Below are positions 53,596-62,445 of a DNA stretch of 64,000 nt, one piece after another. Origin of the DNA: Bacteroidales bacterium. GTDB taxonomy: Bacteria > Bacteroidota > Bacteroidia > Bacteroidales > VadinHA17. Below the pieces are notes generated by a model. That model ran no database searches, was not told the DNA's origin, and was given only the letters and a program-made list of their open reading frames with translations. Each line of letters begins with the position of its first letter. The stretch's first letter is position 1. The translations under genes were made by a program, and so were the position numbers. The stretch spans positions 310,001 to 374,000 of the forward strand of contig JADJLX010000003.1 in the NCBI GenBank assembly GCA_016709865.1, written 5' to 3'.

Positions 53596-54889
53596 ATTCA
53601 ATTTCTTTCCCGCTAATGTTTAAATACTCCACTTTCGCCAGTGCAAGATTGATTTTATGAATTTCAAAGTTGATAAGTGCCTGCCTTTCAGAGTTAAGTT
53701 CATTTAGGTACTCTGTGGCGGTGATTGTTCCGTTTTCATATTGCGATTCTGCCGAGGCTGTTATCCTTTTCCGGAGTGTAATGAGTTCATTATCTGACTC
53801 AAGCATCTTTATAAGACTGAGTATTTCGGCATTTTTAGCTTCTAGAAGCCTGTTGAGATTATCCGACAAATCTTTTTTCCGGCTCTCAATGATTCCTTTC
53901 TGAAAGGAAATGATCTGTTTCTCGTTTTTAGATTTATTCCAGTCGAATATGTTCCATTTGATACCGGCTCCCAGTATATAATATGGTGCAAATTCATCCT
54001 TGAAAAAATTTGAGCCCGGAGGATTTCCATATCCAAGTGTGGCAAAGCCAAATGCTTTAGGCATACGTTTACTTTCAATCAGTCTGATTCCTGCATCCAG
54101 CTGATCCTTCCTCAGATCAAAAAGCTGAAGTTCGGGACGTAACAGATTATCTCCGGTTTCATCTTTAGAAGCCGGAGTTACGAACATTACAGACTCGTCA
54201 ATAACTGTACCTGTTAATCCTGAGAGTATCTTCAGTAGGGAATTCTTTCTTATCTCGTTTTCGACCTGCTGTTGTTCTATCTTTATTTTCTCGGAGGAAA
54301 GGATGTCAATATCCGATTTTATTATTACTCCGTTGCTGAGAGCAGATTGCATTGAGGAAATCCTTTTCTTGATTAATTCAAGGTAGTTATTCAGCAATTC
54401 TTTCTGGCGGTCAAGCAGCATGAGGCTGAAATAGTAACTGTTAATCTGTGAACGCAGTTTATAAAGGTCTGTTTCAGTCTGTTTTTCATTTAAGCGAAGA
54501 TCGGCTTTTTCAACTTCCCGGGCATTCTTTATGGCACCCCCATCGTAAATTACCTGGTTAATATCAAGAGTGATCTTATACTGTTCATGGGGCAGAGGTT
54601 TAATTGCGCTGGCAATCCCGGGTATCGGTATGGCGCTGAGAGCGCTACTCATATCTACCACAGATGAGTTGTAGAGAATGCTTCCGTTTGCATCGAGGGT
54701 AGGCAGCCATCCTTTCGACAGGTTTTCATCTTTAAGCTGTGATATCCCGGCATATGCAGATTTCTCTGCGGCAAGTGCATTAACAGCCATAGCCATCTCA
54801 TAGCACTCTTTCAGAGTCAGTATCTTCTGTGCCTCAGCAGAAGATAAACCTGTGCTTATGATAACTAATAGTAATAGAATCCTTTTCAT
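53594..54889 (-). CDS. TolC-family outer-membrane efflux protein
   Basis: This 431-residue protein has a signal peptide (about 1-20, ending SSAEAQ) and two repeats of the outer-membrane efflux protein fold rich in long helices. Typical motifs are LTLKECYEMAMAVN at the start, LDINQVIYDGG, and YENGTITATEYLNELN near the C-terminus. As a trimer it would form the outer-membrane channel and periplasmic tunnel for the HlyD/ABC-2 exporter encoded downstream. It starts 31 bases after tetR. A GC-rich repeat immediately follows its stop. Confidence 0.9.
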   Translation of the reverse strand: MKRILLLLVIISTGLSSAEAQKILTLKECYEMAMAVNALAAEKSAYAGISQLKDENLSKGWLPTLDANGSILYNSSVVDMSSALSAIPIPGIASAIKPLPHEQYKITLDINQVIYDGGAIKNAREVEKADLRLNEKQTETDLYKLRSQINSYYFSLMLLDRQKELLNNYLELIKKRISSMQSALSNGVIIKSDIDILSSEKIKIEQQQVENEIRKNSLLKILSGLTGTVIDESVMFVTPASKDETGDNLLRPELQLFDLRKDQLDAGIRLIESKRMPKAFGFATLGYGNPPGSNFFKDEFAPYYILGAGIKWNIFDWNKSKNEKQIISFQKGIIESRKKDLSDNLNRLLEAKNAEILSLIKMLESDNELITLRKRITASAESQYENGTITATEYLNELNSERQALINFEIHKINLALAKVEYLNISGKEIE

Positions 54890-54920
54890 GTCTTTCCTTT
54901 TGTCTTTTTCCTTTTGTCTT
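54890..54920. repeat. Short CTTTTGTC iterated spacer
   Basis: The gap between tetR and the TolC gene consists of near-repeated CCTTTTGTCTTTT units (plus strand). It is pyrimidine-rich and resembles a fragment of a simple dispersed repeat. Confidence 0.4.
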
Positions 54921-55532
54921 TTATCTTTTGATAGCTCTTATAACAAACTCAGCAGCAAATTCCTTTCTCTCTTCCATATATGTTTCGAAATCGATATTCA
55001 TGTTTTCGAATATACCTTCAAGGATACCTCTGGCTGCGAATGGAAAAACACTGATAGCTGCTATTGACGTCATTATCTGTGGTAAGTTTTTCTCATTGAT
55101 ATTGTACTTGTCTAATTCATCTTTATGTTGTGCATATAGAGTTGTCCACAACTTTTTAAATTCAATATTCTTAAGAAGTTTCTTTATCCTTGCGGGATTT
55201 CTGTTTATCTCATTAAGGATAAACCCGGGCAGCCTCGGATTATCCTGCAGGAACTGAATATGTGCCTTATAAAAGAATCGTATTTTTTCTTCAAGTGTGA
55301 GTTTTTCATCAAAGACAGGCGAGAATTTAGCAATCATTTTGCCGGCAATCATTTCAAACACCTTGTTGAACAGCTGGTCTTTTGTCCTGAAATAATAATG
55401 AAGCAGCGCTTTATTTATCCCTGCCAGTGAGGCAATATCCTGCATCCTGGCACCATCCATACCTTTTTCGACGAATACATCTGTTGCTGCTTCGAATATC
55501 TTCTCTTCTGTTTGCTTATCGTTTTCTGTCAT
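54921..55532 (-). CDS. TetR/AcrR family transcriptional regulator
   Basis: This 203-residue regulator has the N-terminal TetR helix-turn-helix (about 8-55): EEKIFEAATDVFVEKG, GARMQDIASLAGINKALLHYYF and RTKDQLFNKVF. The C-terminal all-helical ligand-binding domain is variable and gives no hint of the inducer. It is the first gene of the efflux operon, and a palindrome overlapping its predicted promoter is a likely binding site. Autoregulation, with release on binding an exported compound, is the inferred control. Confidence 0.92.
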   Translation of the reverse strand: MTENDKQTEEKIFEAATDVFVEKGMDGARMQDIASLAGINKALLHYYFRTKDQLFNKVFEMIAGKMIAKFSPVFDEKLTLEEKIRFFYKAHIQFLQDNPRLPGFILNEINRNPARIKKLLKNIEFKKLWTTLYAQHKDELDKYNINEKNLPQIMTSIAAISVFPFAARGILEGIFENMNIDFETYMEERKEFAAEFVIRAIKR

Positions 55533-55536
55533 GGCC

Positions 55537-55553
55537 TTAACCGATTGATTTAA
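55537..55553. promoter_or_regulatory. Second TetR operator-like site
   Basis: TTAACCGATTGATTTAA matches 13 of 17 positions of the main palindrome's TTAACCAATTGGTCAAA, with a start-to-start distance of 39 bases. It lies immediately upstream of the tetR start codon, where binding could block transcription. Confidence 0.4.
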
Positions 55554-55574
55554 CTGACTGGATTAACTATAAGG

Positions 55575-55592
55575 TTTAACCAATTGGTCAAA
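55575..55592. promoter_or_regulatory. Predicted TetR operator
   Basis: TTTAACCAATTGGTCAAA is an 18-bp palindrome with one mismatched pair and a perfect 10-bp core ACCAATTGGT. It covers the predicted transcription start of tetR and overlaps four bases of the -7 element, the usual arrangement for a self-repressing TetR protein. Confidence 0.6.
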
Positions 55593-55620
55593 AGTATTAC
55601 AGTTTTTTGAAATGTGCAAA
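55589..55620 (-). promoter_or_regulatory. Promoter of the TetR-led efflux operon
   Basis: Read on the minus strand, TTTG (55620-55617) and TACTTTTG (55596-55589) are separated by 20 bases, an exact match to the Bacteroidota -33/-7 promoter consensus. The start would be near 55583, about 50 bases before the tetR ATG. Confidence 0.65.
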
Positions 55621-55877
55621 TATTCCGGTAAGAATATTTTTGTCTGTAAGGTTAAATTGTTTAAATTTAGGATGATATGGTCTCGCTGACCAATTATTTA
55701 ATATTAGGTTTTTAGAATCATAATGGATTCGTTATGTAAGGATGTGTCGCGACCCATCCCTGCATAATCCAATCCCTGAAATCAACCAATCTGTCGGTAA
55801 AATACCCCCGTTCTTCTATTTGATTTTTATTGAGGTGCCTCTCAATATACTTTTACTTCAAAATAAATCAGATAGCA

Positions 55878-57197
55878 ATGAAAAGGACAGTTTTAATATT
55901 AATTTTTACGCTTCTCACTGCTCCTGCACTTTTAAGAGCACAGGAGGTTAAGCCCTGGAAACTGGAGGAATGTATTGAATACGCTCTGACACAGAATATC
56001 CAGGTAAGGAAAAGCGTTCTCTCAAACGACAGACTGCAGTATTATGCTGACCAGGCTAAAGCCCAGAGATTCCCATCTGTAAATGCCTCAGTAAATCAGA
56101 ATTTTAACTGGAGCAAAAGCACAGCAACCGGGGCATCGGGATTAACAGGATCAAACGGTTCAAACTATTCCGTTAATTCAGGTGTGACGATCTATAACGG
56201 ATCGAGGATCAGCAATTCAATTAAACAGGCAGAACTTGATATTGAAGGAGGAAAGCTCTCACTTGAAACTACTAAGGAATCGATCAGCCTCAATATTCTT
56301 AATGCTTTTCTCCAGGTATTATATGCTGAGGAGCAGGTTAAAAATACTGCAAAACAGATCGAATCCACAAATGAGCAGCTGAATCTTGCCAAAGAGAGAC
56401 TGACATTGAAAATTATCTCCCAGGCCGATTATGCACAGGTTAAGTCGCAGCTTGCAAGCGAAAAACTTACAATGGCAAATGCTGAAAGCCAGCTGTCAAT
56501 AGCCAAGGTAAACCTGATGCAGTTAATGGAACTGCCGGTAACTGCTGATTTTAATATTGCTCACCCGAACCTCGGTGAAAACATAAATCAGAACCGGACA
56601 GCAAACGTAAAATCAGTTTATGAAACATCATTATCTATAAAGCCACAGATAAAGTATGCAGCTATAAATAAAGATATTGCAGCTATTGATGAAAAAATAG
56701 CCAGAGCCGGTTACTTTCCTGTGCTCTCTGCAAGCGGTGGAATAAGTTCTGCTTTTACATCACAGGTAACTGACCCTTATTTTGACCAGATAAATAATGG
56801 GATTCATCCGTCAGTCGGACTTTCACTATCTATCCCCATTTATCAGAAGAAACAGGTAAAAACAAATATCGCAGTCGCTAAAATAGGATATGAAGATGCG
56901 ATACTTTCAGAGACTGACACAAAAAACCAGCTCAGAAAAAATATTGAACAGGCTTGTCTCGATGTGACATCAGCCCAGATCGAATATGAAGCAAGTCTCG
57001 AGAAGTTCCAGGCAACACAGGAAGCATCCTCACTGTCTGATGAGAAATTCAAACAGGGAATCATAAATTCGGTCGATTACCTTGTTTCAAAAACCAATCT
57101 TATTGTATCCGAAAGTCAGCTTCTTCAGTCGAAGTACAACCTGATCTTCAGCTATAAGGTACTCGATTTTTATACAGGTATTCCATTATCATTATAA
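55878..57197 (+). CDS. TolC-family outer-membrane efflux protein (MacAB-linked)
   Basis: This outer-membrane channel has a signal peptide (about 1-22, ending ALLRAQ) and the double helical efflux-protein repeats: WKLEECIEYALTQNIQVRKS, SVNSGVTIYNGSRISNSIKQ, GLSLSIPIYQKKQVKTNI and KFKQGIINSVDYLVSKTN. The frame is open from 55830, but the ATG at 55878 begins directly with the signal peptide and gives 439 residues. It heads a rightward tolC-macA-macB-type operon with 22-33 base gaps. It differs clearly from the other TolC-family protein in this window. Confidence 0.92.
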   Translation: MKRTVLILIFTLLTAPALLRAQEVKPWKLEECIEYALTQNIQVRKSVLSNDRLQYYADQAKAQRFPSVNASVNQNFNWSKSTATGASGLTGSNGSNYSVNSGVTIYNGSRISNSIKQAELDIEGGKLSLETTKESISLNILNAFLQVLYAEEQVKNTAKQIESTNEQLNLAKERLTLKIISQADYAQVKSQLASEKLTMANAESQLSIAKVNLMQLMELPVTADFNIAHPNLGENINQNRTANVKSVYETSLSIKPQIKYAAINKDIAAIDEKIARAGYFPVLSASGGISSAFTSQVTDPYFDQINNGIHPSVGLSLSIPIYQKKQVKTNIAVAKIGYEDAILSETDTKNQLRKNIEQACLDVTSAQIEYEASLEKFQATQEASSLSDEKFKQGIINSVDYLVSKTNLIVSESQLLQSKYNLIFSYKVLDFYTGIPLSL

Positions 57198-57219
57198 CAT
57201 ATCAAATATATTAAACATC

Positions 57220-58509
57220 ATGAAAAAGAAAGTTTTAATAATCGCCGGAGTCCTTGTGGCAGCAGTAGTTGTACTACTTATTGTTAAGCCATTTGGCAGG
57301 AAAGAGGCAGAAGTTTCGTTCAACACTGTTAAGGTTGAACGCGGCAATATAACCAATACGGTAACAGCAACCGGGACAATTGAGGCAATCACAACAGTAA
57401 ATGTAGGAACCCAGGTTTCAGGAATCCTCCAGCATGTTTATGTTGATTTCAATGACGTCGTTAAAAAAGGGCAGCTGCTAGCCAGACTTGATGAAACCTC
57501 GCTCAAAGCGCAGCTTGAACAGAGCCAGTCGCAGGTCGATCAGGCACAGGCGCAGCTCAATTTCCAGGAGGCTACTTATAAAAGACTGAAAGCCCTTTAT
57601 GAGAAAGAACTTATTGCCCAGACAGATTATGACCAGGCATTATATAATTATGAAAACTCAAAGGCAGCTCTGAGCAATGCAAAGTCTGCGCTTGCACGAA
57701 CACAGGTAAACCTTGAGTATGCCACTATTACATCGCCAATTGACGGGGTGGTCCTGAATCGTGCAGTAGAAGAAGGACAGACAGTAGCTGCAAGTTTTAA
57801 TACACCGACTCTGTTTACAATAGTCAACGATCTTACACAGATGGAGGTTCAGACCAGCGTTGATGAGGCCGACATTGGCAAGGTACAGCAGGGACAAAGG
57901 GTTGAGTTTACAGTTGATGCTTATTCCGATATGAAATTTGAAGGAACAGTCTCACAGGTAAGGCTTCAGCCTGTAACAACCAATAATGTTGTTACTTACG
58001 TGGTAATACTCAGCGCTCCTAATCCTGAAAAGAAGCTTATGCCGGGTATGACCGCCAGTGCAATTATATATGTTGAGGAGAAGGAGAATACTCTCACTCT
58101 AACGGGTAAAGCACTGCGTTTCACTCCTGACGCTGCATACATGAAGAAGATGTTTGCTGACATGCAAAAAAACATGCCGGGACGTAATACTGCAATGGGT
58201 GCTCCTTCTCCTCAGGGAAATCCTGCATCAGAGATTATCGATGGCGAGATCCCGGCAGGTCCGCCGCCAACAGGCGGAATGCCATCTGCTCTGTCAGCCC
58301 CTGAAGGTTCTAAAATAGTATGGGTGAAGGATGCAAAAGCAGGTTTACGTCCGGTACCATTACTAACCGGGATTGACAATGGTTCTTCAGTAGAGGTAAT
58401 CTCAGGTCTGAAAGAAGGTGATGAAGTTATTATTTCAATGAATACAGGGGAAGTAAAGGCCACAGCAGCAAAAACAAATGATGGCCCTCCGGGACCTTTT
58501 CCTTTCTAG
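57220..58509 (+). CDS. MacA-type periplasmic adaptor (HlyD family)
   Basis: This 429-residue protein has an N-terminal membrane helix (about 4-24) and the adaptor order. A lipoyl half (VTATGTIEAITTVNVGTQVS) is followed by a coiled-coil hairpin (about 95-165), the second lipoyl half (YATITSPIDGVVLNRAVEEG) and a barrel domain with QVRLQPVTTNNVVTYVV, as in MacA. The membrane-proximal domain is interrupted at about residues 305-365 by a Met/Pro/Gly-rich insert (NMPGRN, GPPPTGGMPS), and the protein ends in a similar Pro-rich tail. It would bridge the MacB-type transporter and TolC encoded next to it. Confidence 0.92.
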   Translation: MKKKVLIIAGVLVAAVVVLLIVKPFGRKEAEVSFNTVKVERGNITNTVTATGTIEAITTVNVGTQVSGILQHVYVDFNDVVKKGQLLARLDETSLKAQLEQSQSQVDQAQAQLNFQEATYKRLKALYEKELIAQTDYDQALYNYENSKAALSNAKSALARTQVNLEYATITSPIDGVVLNRAVEEGQTVAASFNTPTLFTIVNDLTQMEVQTSVDEADIGKVQQGQRVEFTVDAYSDMKFEGTVSQVRLQPVTTNNVVTYVVILSAPNPEKKLMPGMTASAIIYVEEKENTLTLTGKALRFTPDAAYMKKMFADMQKNMPGRNTAMGAPSPQGNPASEIIDGEIPAGPPPTGGMPSALSAPEGSKIVWVKDAKAGLRPVPLLTGIDNGSSVEVISGLKEGDEVIISMNTGEVKATAAKTNDGPPGPFPF

Positions 58510-58542
58510 GAAGCAGGAATTGAAAACTTAAGAATCAGAGCC

Positions 58543-59301
58543 ATGAAAAATACAATTATAGAAATCAGGAATCTTCGCAAGGATTATATTGTGGGAGAAG
58601 TCACAGTTCACGCCCTCAGGGGGGTGGATCTGAAAATCGAAGAGGGGGAATTTGTCGCAATAATGGGTGCAAGCGGATCAGGCAAGTCAACAATGCTGAA
58701 CATCCTTGGCTGTCTTGATAAACCAAGTGCCGGCGACTATCTGCTCGATGGTGTCGGGATAAATACACTCAACAGGGATGCACTCGCAAGACTCCGGAAT
58801 ATGAAGCTTGGTTTTGTCTTCCAGTCATATAACCTGCTTTCTCGAACAACAGCTCTTGAAAACGTCGAATTGCCGCTGTTCTACAACTCTAAAGTCAGAT
58901 CAAAAGAAAGAAAAGAGCGTGCAATAAATGCTCTTGAAGCAGTCGGTCTTGCTGACAGGATGCATCATATGCCTAACCAGTTGTCGGGCGGACAGCAGCA
59001 GAGGGTTGCAATAGCACGGTCACTCGTAAATAATCCTGTTCTTATTCTTGCTGATGAACCAACAGGTAACCTCGATACAAGAACCTCCTTTGAAATAATG
59101 GAATTATTTCAGGATCTGAATGTTAAAGGCAGAACAATTGTTTTTGTAACTCATGAACCGGATATTGCAAAATTTGCAACCAGAAATGTGATCTTCCGTG
59201 ACGGAAAGATTCAGCGTGAATTGATGGTGTCTGAAAGACTGTCGGCTACAGAGATGATTAAGAACCTGCCTGTTGAAATCTTAGATGAAATTGAATTATA
59301 A
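58543..59301 (+). CDS. MacB-type ABC transporter ATPase
   Basis: This 252-residue nucleotide-binding protein of the LolD/MacB group has Walker [10 protein letters not shown], a Q-loop in [20 protein letters not shown], signature [14 protein letters not shown], Walker [13 protein letters not shown] and an H-loop in VTHEPDIA. It pairs with the separate permease encoded 11 bases downstream, where E. coli MacB has both in one chain. This group drives mechanotransmission to export peptides, antibiotics, siderophores or lipoproteins. The start ATG follows the macA-like gene by 33 bases. Confidence 0.93.
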   Translation: MKNTIIEIRNLRKDYIVGEVTVHALRGVDLKIEEGEFVAIMGASGSGKSTMLNILGCLDKPSAGDYLLDGVGINTLNRDALARLRNMKLGFVFQSYNLLSRTTALENVELPLFYNSKVRSKERKERAINALEAVGLADRMHHMPNQLSGGQQQRVAIARSLVNNPVLILADEPTGNLDTRTSFEIMELFQDLNVKGRTIVFVTHEPDIAKFATRNVIFRDGKIQRELMVSERLSATEMIKNLPVEILDEIEL

Positions 59302-59312
59302 TATTTAGTATC

Positions 59313-60533
59313 ATGAATTACTCAAATTTATTCAGAATTGCCATTAGAGCTTTGATAAGAAACAAGCTTAGAGCTTTTCTTACAATGCTCGGAATTATTA
59401 TAGGTGTTGCTTCAGTTATTGCCATGTTAGCCATAGGCGAGGGATCCAAAGTGAATATCACAAATGAGATGTCAAGCATGGGGACCAATATGGTGATGGT
59501 GATGCCAAACATGCAGAGAAGAGGCGGTGTAAGCCTTGGCGCCTCAAGCTCCATGGCATTGAAATACAGTGACGTTGAGGCAATTCGTAACGAAGCAGCC
59601 TCCGTAGCTGCTGTTTCGCCCGAGGTGAGAGCAAACGGACAGGTCATCTATAGTAATGAGAACACCCAGACAACTATTTATGGCGTGAGTGAGGAATATC
59701 TGACAATCAGAAAGCTTGAGATCCAGAGCGGAAGGATTTTTAATACTTCTGAACTAAAAAGTATGGCGAAAGTATGCATTCTTGGTCAGACAGTAGTAGA
59801 AAATCTTTTTGGAGAAGATGCTGACCCTGTGGGACTTACAATAAGGGTAAAGAATCTGCCATTCCTGATCATCGGTGTCCTAAAAGATAAAGGAGAGAGC
59901 GGGATGGGACAGGACCAGGATGATCTTATTCTGGCACCTTATACTACTGTTCAGCGCCGGTTGGCTGCTATTGATTACATAAACGGAATCTATGCATCGG
60001 CAATTTCTGAGGATAAAAGTGCCCTGGCTATTTCCGAAGTAGAAGAGATCCTCCGCAGAACGCATAAACTAAAAGAGACTGATGAGAACGACTTCAGGGT
60101 GATGTCGCAGTCGGAGCTGATTGAAACTGTATCATCAATTACTGATATACTGACAATACTTCTAGGAGCAATAGCCGGAATTTCCCTTCTGGTAGGAGGC
60201 ATAGGAATCATGAACATAATGTTTGTATCTGTTACTGAGAGAACCCGTGAGATTGGACTCAGAATGTCAATCGGCGGAAGAGGTAATGATATTCTGAAAC
60301 AGTTTCTGGTTGAATCTATTCTTCTGAGTATTCTTGGAGGTGCTCTTGGAGTTGTATTTGGTTATCTTATTGCCAAAGGAGCCGGTTCGTTAATGGATAT
60401 CCCTCCTGTAATAAAGGTTCAAACCGTTGTTCTTGCTTTTACAGTCTGTTTCGCCATTGGCGTTTTCTTCGGATGGTACCCGGCAAGGAAAGCTGCAAAC
60501 CTTAATCCGATTGATGCACTCAGATATGAATAG
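59313..60533 (+). CDS. MacB-type ABC transporter permease
   Basis: This 406-residue protein has the MacB/FtsX layout: one N-terminal helix (about 20-42, after ALIRNKLRAFLTMLG), a large periplasmic domain (about 45-275; MacB-PCD) and three C-terminal helices (about 285-310, 335-360 and 370-390). Conserved cytoplasmic segments include VTERTREIGLRMSIGGRG, which contacts the ATPase, and the final WYPARKAANLNPIDALRYE. No ATPase domain is fused. It completes the tolC-macA-macB operon. Confidence 0.93.
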   Translation: MNYSNLFRIAIRALIRNKLRAFLTMLGIIIGVASVIAMLAIGEGSKVNITNEMSSMGTNMVMVMPNMQRRGGVSLGASSSMALKYSDVEAIRNEAASVAAVSPEVRANGQVIYSNENTQTTIYGVSEEYLTIRKLEIQSGRIFNTSELKSMAKVCILGQTVVENLFGEDADPVGLTIRVKNLPFLIIGVLKDKGESGMGQDQDDLILAPYTTVQRRLAAIDYINGIYASAISEDKSALAISEVEEILRRTHKLKETDENDFRVMSQSELIETVSSITDILTILLGAIAGISLLVGGIGIMNIMFVSVTERTREIGLRMSIGGRGNDILKQFLVESILLSILGGALGVVFGYLIAKGAGSLMDIPPVIKVQTVVLAFTVCFAIGVFFGWYPARKAANLNPIDALRYE

Positions 60534-60628
60534 CACCTTCATTATGAGCAAATCGGAGAATTCTTATTGAAGTAATTGTTATTTGTTTTACTTTTAACAT
60601 CACAGCTTTTAACAGGGGAAGTAATATT

Positions 60629-61732
60629 ATGAAAAACTTTTTCACAGGTAACAAGATTAAGATATTTCTTCATGTTCTGGCATGGGCAATTCTTCTGGGC
60701 CTGCCACTCTACTTTGTTCAGAGATTTGATGTTGGGAATGACTTTATCTGGCTCTATTATATAAGTAATGTAGTTAGCGGGATAATATTCTATCTTAATT
60801 ATCTTGTTCTTGTACCAAGGTTCTTTTTTAATAAGAAGAAGCTCAGGTACTATCTTACTGTGCTGGGGATGCTTGTTTTTTTCTTTTTTGCATCCAACGG
60901 ATTGAATGAGCTGGTTTTTAAATATGTGCCCGGACAGGCAAAATCAGTTATTGCAGGCAGTCAGCAAAATGAAATGCGTAAACCAGGCCCTCCGGCTCCC
61001 GACAAGTTTTTAGGGCGTCCCCCTTTTCGTCAGATGCATCTTTTCAATTATGTTTTTACCAGTATGTTCCTTGTTTTCTTTTCAGTTGGATTAAGAGTGC
61101 TGGAACGGCACTCCGATATTGAGAAATGGCAGAAAGAGCTCGAGAAGGAAAAACTTAATTCAGAACTCGCTTTCCTTAAAAATCAGATCAGCCCTCACTT
61201 CTTTTTTAATACACTGAATAATATCTACTCTCTTATAAGCATTAACCAGGACGACTCACAAAAAGCAGTATTAAAGCTTTCAAAATTAATGAGATACCTG
61301 CTATATGAATCTGAACAGGGTAACACAAAGCTGAGTAATGAAATAGAATTTATGAATAATTATATTGACCTTATGAAGCTCAGAATGAGTGAAAAGATCA
61401 ATCTTTCAATTTCATTTCCTGAGGGCTATGAGGACAAAAGTATCCCCCCGCTTCTCTTTATTCCGTTTATTGAAAATGCATTTAAGCATGGGATAAGCTA
61501 CAGGGAGAAATCATTCATTGATATTAGCATGACAACAAATCATGATTCCATTTCATTCAGATGCATCAATAGCATTACTAAATCAAGGGAAGACTCTGAA
61601 AGCGGACATTCTGGAATAGGACTGGAAAATGTAAGTAAAAGACTGAACCTTCTGTTCCCCGGCAGCCACGACCTGAAAATAAACAAATCCGATGCAGAAT
61701 TTGAGATACTTCTTCAGATTAAAATTGCATAA
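60629..61732 (+). CDS. LytS/YehU-type sensor histidine kinase
   Basis: This 367-residue membrane kinase has four predicted helices (about 12-32, 45-66, 75-95 and 140-160). A short coiled coil and the His_kinase domain follow, with the phospho-accepting His190 in NQISPHFFFNTLNN. The ATP-binding part has PPLLFIPFIENAFKHG (N box) and GHSGIGLENVSKRL (G box). It phosphorylates the LytTR regulator whose start overlaps its stop by one base (TAATG). The 95-base gap from the MacB permease gene may hold a separate promoter. A role in sensing envelope stress or compounds exported by the adjacent pump is inferred. Confidence 0.93.
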   Translation: MKNFFTGNKIKIFLHVLAWAILLGLPLYFVQRFDVGNDFIWLYYISNVVSGIIFYLNYLVLVPRFFFNKKKLRYYLTVLGMLVFFFFASNGLNELVFKYVPGQAKSVIAGSQQNEMRKPGPPAPDKFLGRPPFRQMHLFNYVFTSMFLVFFSVGLRVLERHSDIEKWQKELEKEKLNSELAFLKNQISPHFFFNTLNNIYSLISINQDDSQKAVLKLSKLMRYLLYESEQGNTKLSNEIEFMNNYIDLMKLRMSEKINLSISFPEGYEDKSIPPLLFIPFIENAFKHGISYREKSFIDISMTTNHDSISFRCINSITKSREDSESGHSGIGLENVSKRLNLLFPGSHDLKINKSDAEFEILLQIKIA

Positions 61733-62445
61733 TGATTACAACTATTGCCATCGATGATGAACCTCTTGCGCTTCAGCTTGTAACAGGTTATATCGAAAAG
61801 ACGCCCGGATTAACGCTGCTGGGCAAATTCGACAATCCGATCGATGCAGCTGAATTTCTGGCTGATAAGACTGTTGATCTCATCTTTGTAGACATACAAA
61901 TGCCGGATCTCTCAGGAATCGAATTTACCCGCCTACTGGAAAAAGGACCGAAAGTTATCTTCACTACGGCATTTGAGAAATATGCCCTTGAGGGGTACAA
62001 ACTGGAGATTGTTGATTATCTTCTGAAGCCTTTCAGTTATGAAGAGTTTCTTGTCTCAATTCAAAAAGTCCAGAGGTTGATGAGCCTTGAAAAGAGAGCT
62101 GCCATTAAGGTTGATGCCAATAATGAATTCCTTTTTCTTAAATCTGATTATAAGATTAAGAGGATAAATTTCAATGATATCCTTTATATTGAAGGTCTTA
62201 AAGACTATGTAAAGGTATTTACTCAAAATGCCAGCAAGCCTTTATTATCGCTCACCTCACTTAAATTACTTGAATCAAAACTGCCTGATAGTAAGTTCAT
62301 GAGGGTCCACCGATCATTTATTGTGAACCTTGAGAAGATTGATACTATTGAAAGAAGCAGAATTGTTTTCGGCAAGGAGTATATCCCCGTCAGCGATCAG
62401 TACAAAGACATATTCCAGGAGTACCTTGACAAAAACTTCCTGTAA
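61732..62445 (+). CDS. LytTR-family response regulator
   Basis: This 237-residue regulator has a receiver domain (about 1-118) with DDEP, phospho-acceptor Asp54 in FVDIQMP, the Thr/Ser switch in FTTAFEKYA and Lys in LKPF. The LytTR DNA-binding domain (about 135-237) has ILYIEGLKDYVKVF, FMRVHRSFIVNLEKI and YIPVSDQYKD. It works with the kinase encoded just upstream. LytTR proteins bind direct repeats near target promoters, but none was identified here. Its stop codon abuts the convergent GH97 gene with no gap. Confidence 0.94.
   Translation: MITTIAIDDEPLALQLVTGYIEKTPGLTLLGKFDNPIDAAEFLADKTVDLIFVDIQMPDLSGIEFTRLLEKGPKVIFTTAFEKYALEGYKLEIVDYLLKPFSYEEFLVSIQKVQRLMSLEKRAAIKVDANNEFLFLKSDYKIKRINFNDILYIEGLKDYVKVFTQNASKPLLSLTSLKLLESKLPDSKFMRVHRSFIVNLEKIDTIERSRIVFGKEYIPVSDQYKDIFQEYLDKNFL

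Larger units (their letters stand above)
55533..55877. other. Divergent control region between the two efflux operons
   Basis: This 345-base AT-rich region separates tetR from the rightward TolC gene. It contains the tetR promoter, a strong operator-like palindrome, a second related site next to the tetR start and a half-site (GACCAATT, about 55688-55695). No small gene was found. A promoter for the rightward operon could not be assigned with confidence. Confidence 0.5.

Noticed and set aside
55830..55877. Upstream start for the MacAB-linked TolC gene
   Set aside because: The added 16 residues would precede an intact signal peptide that begins at the ATG at 55878.
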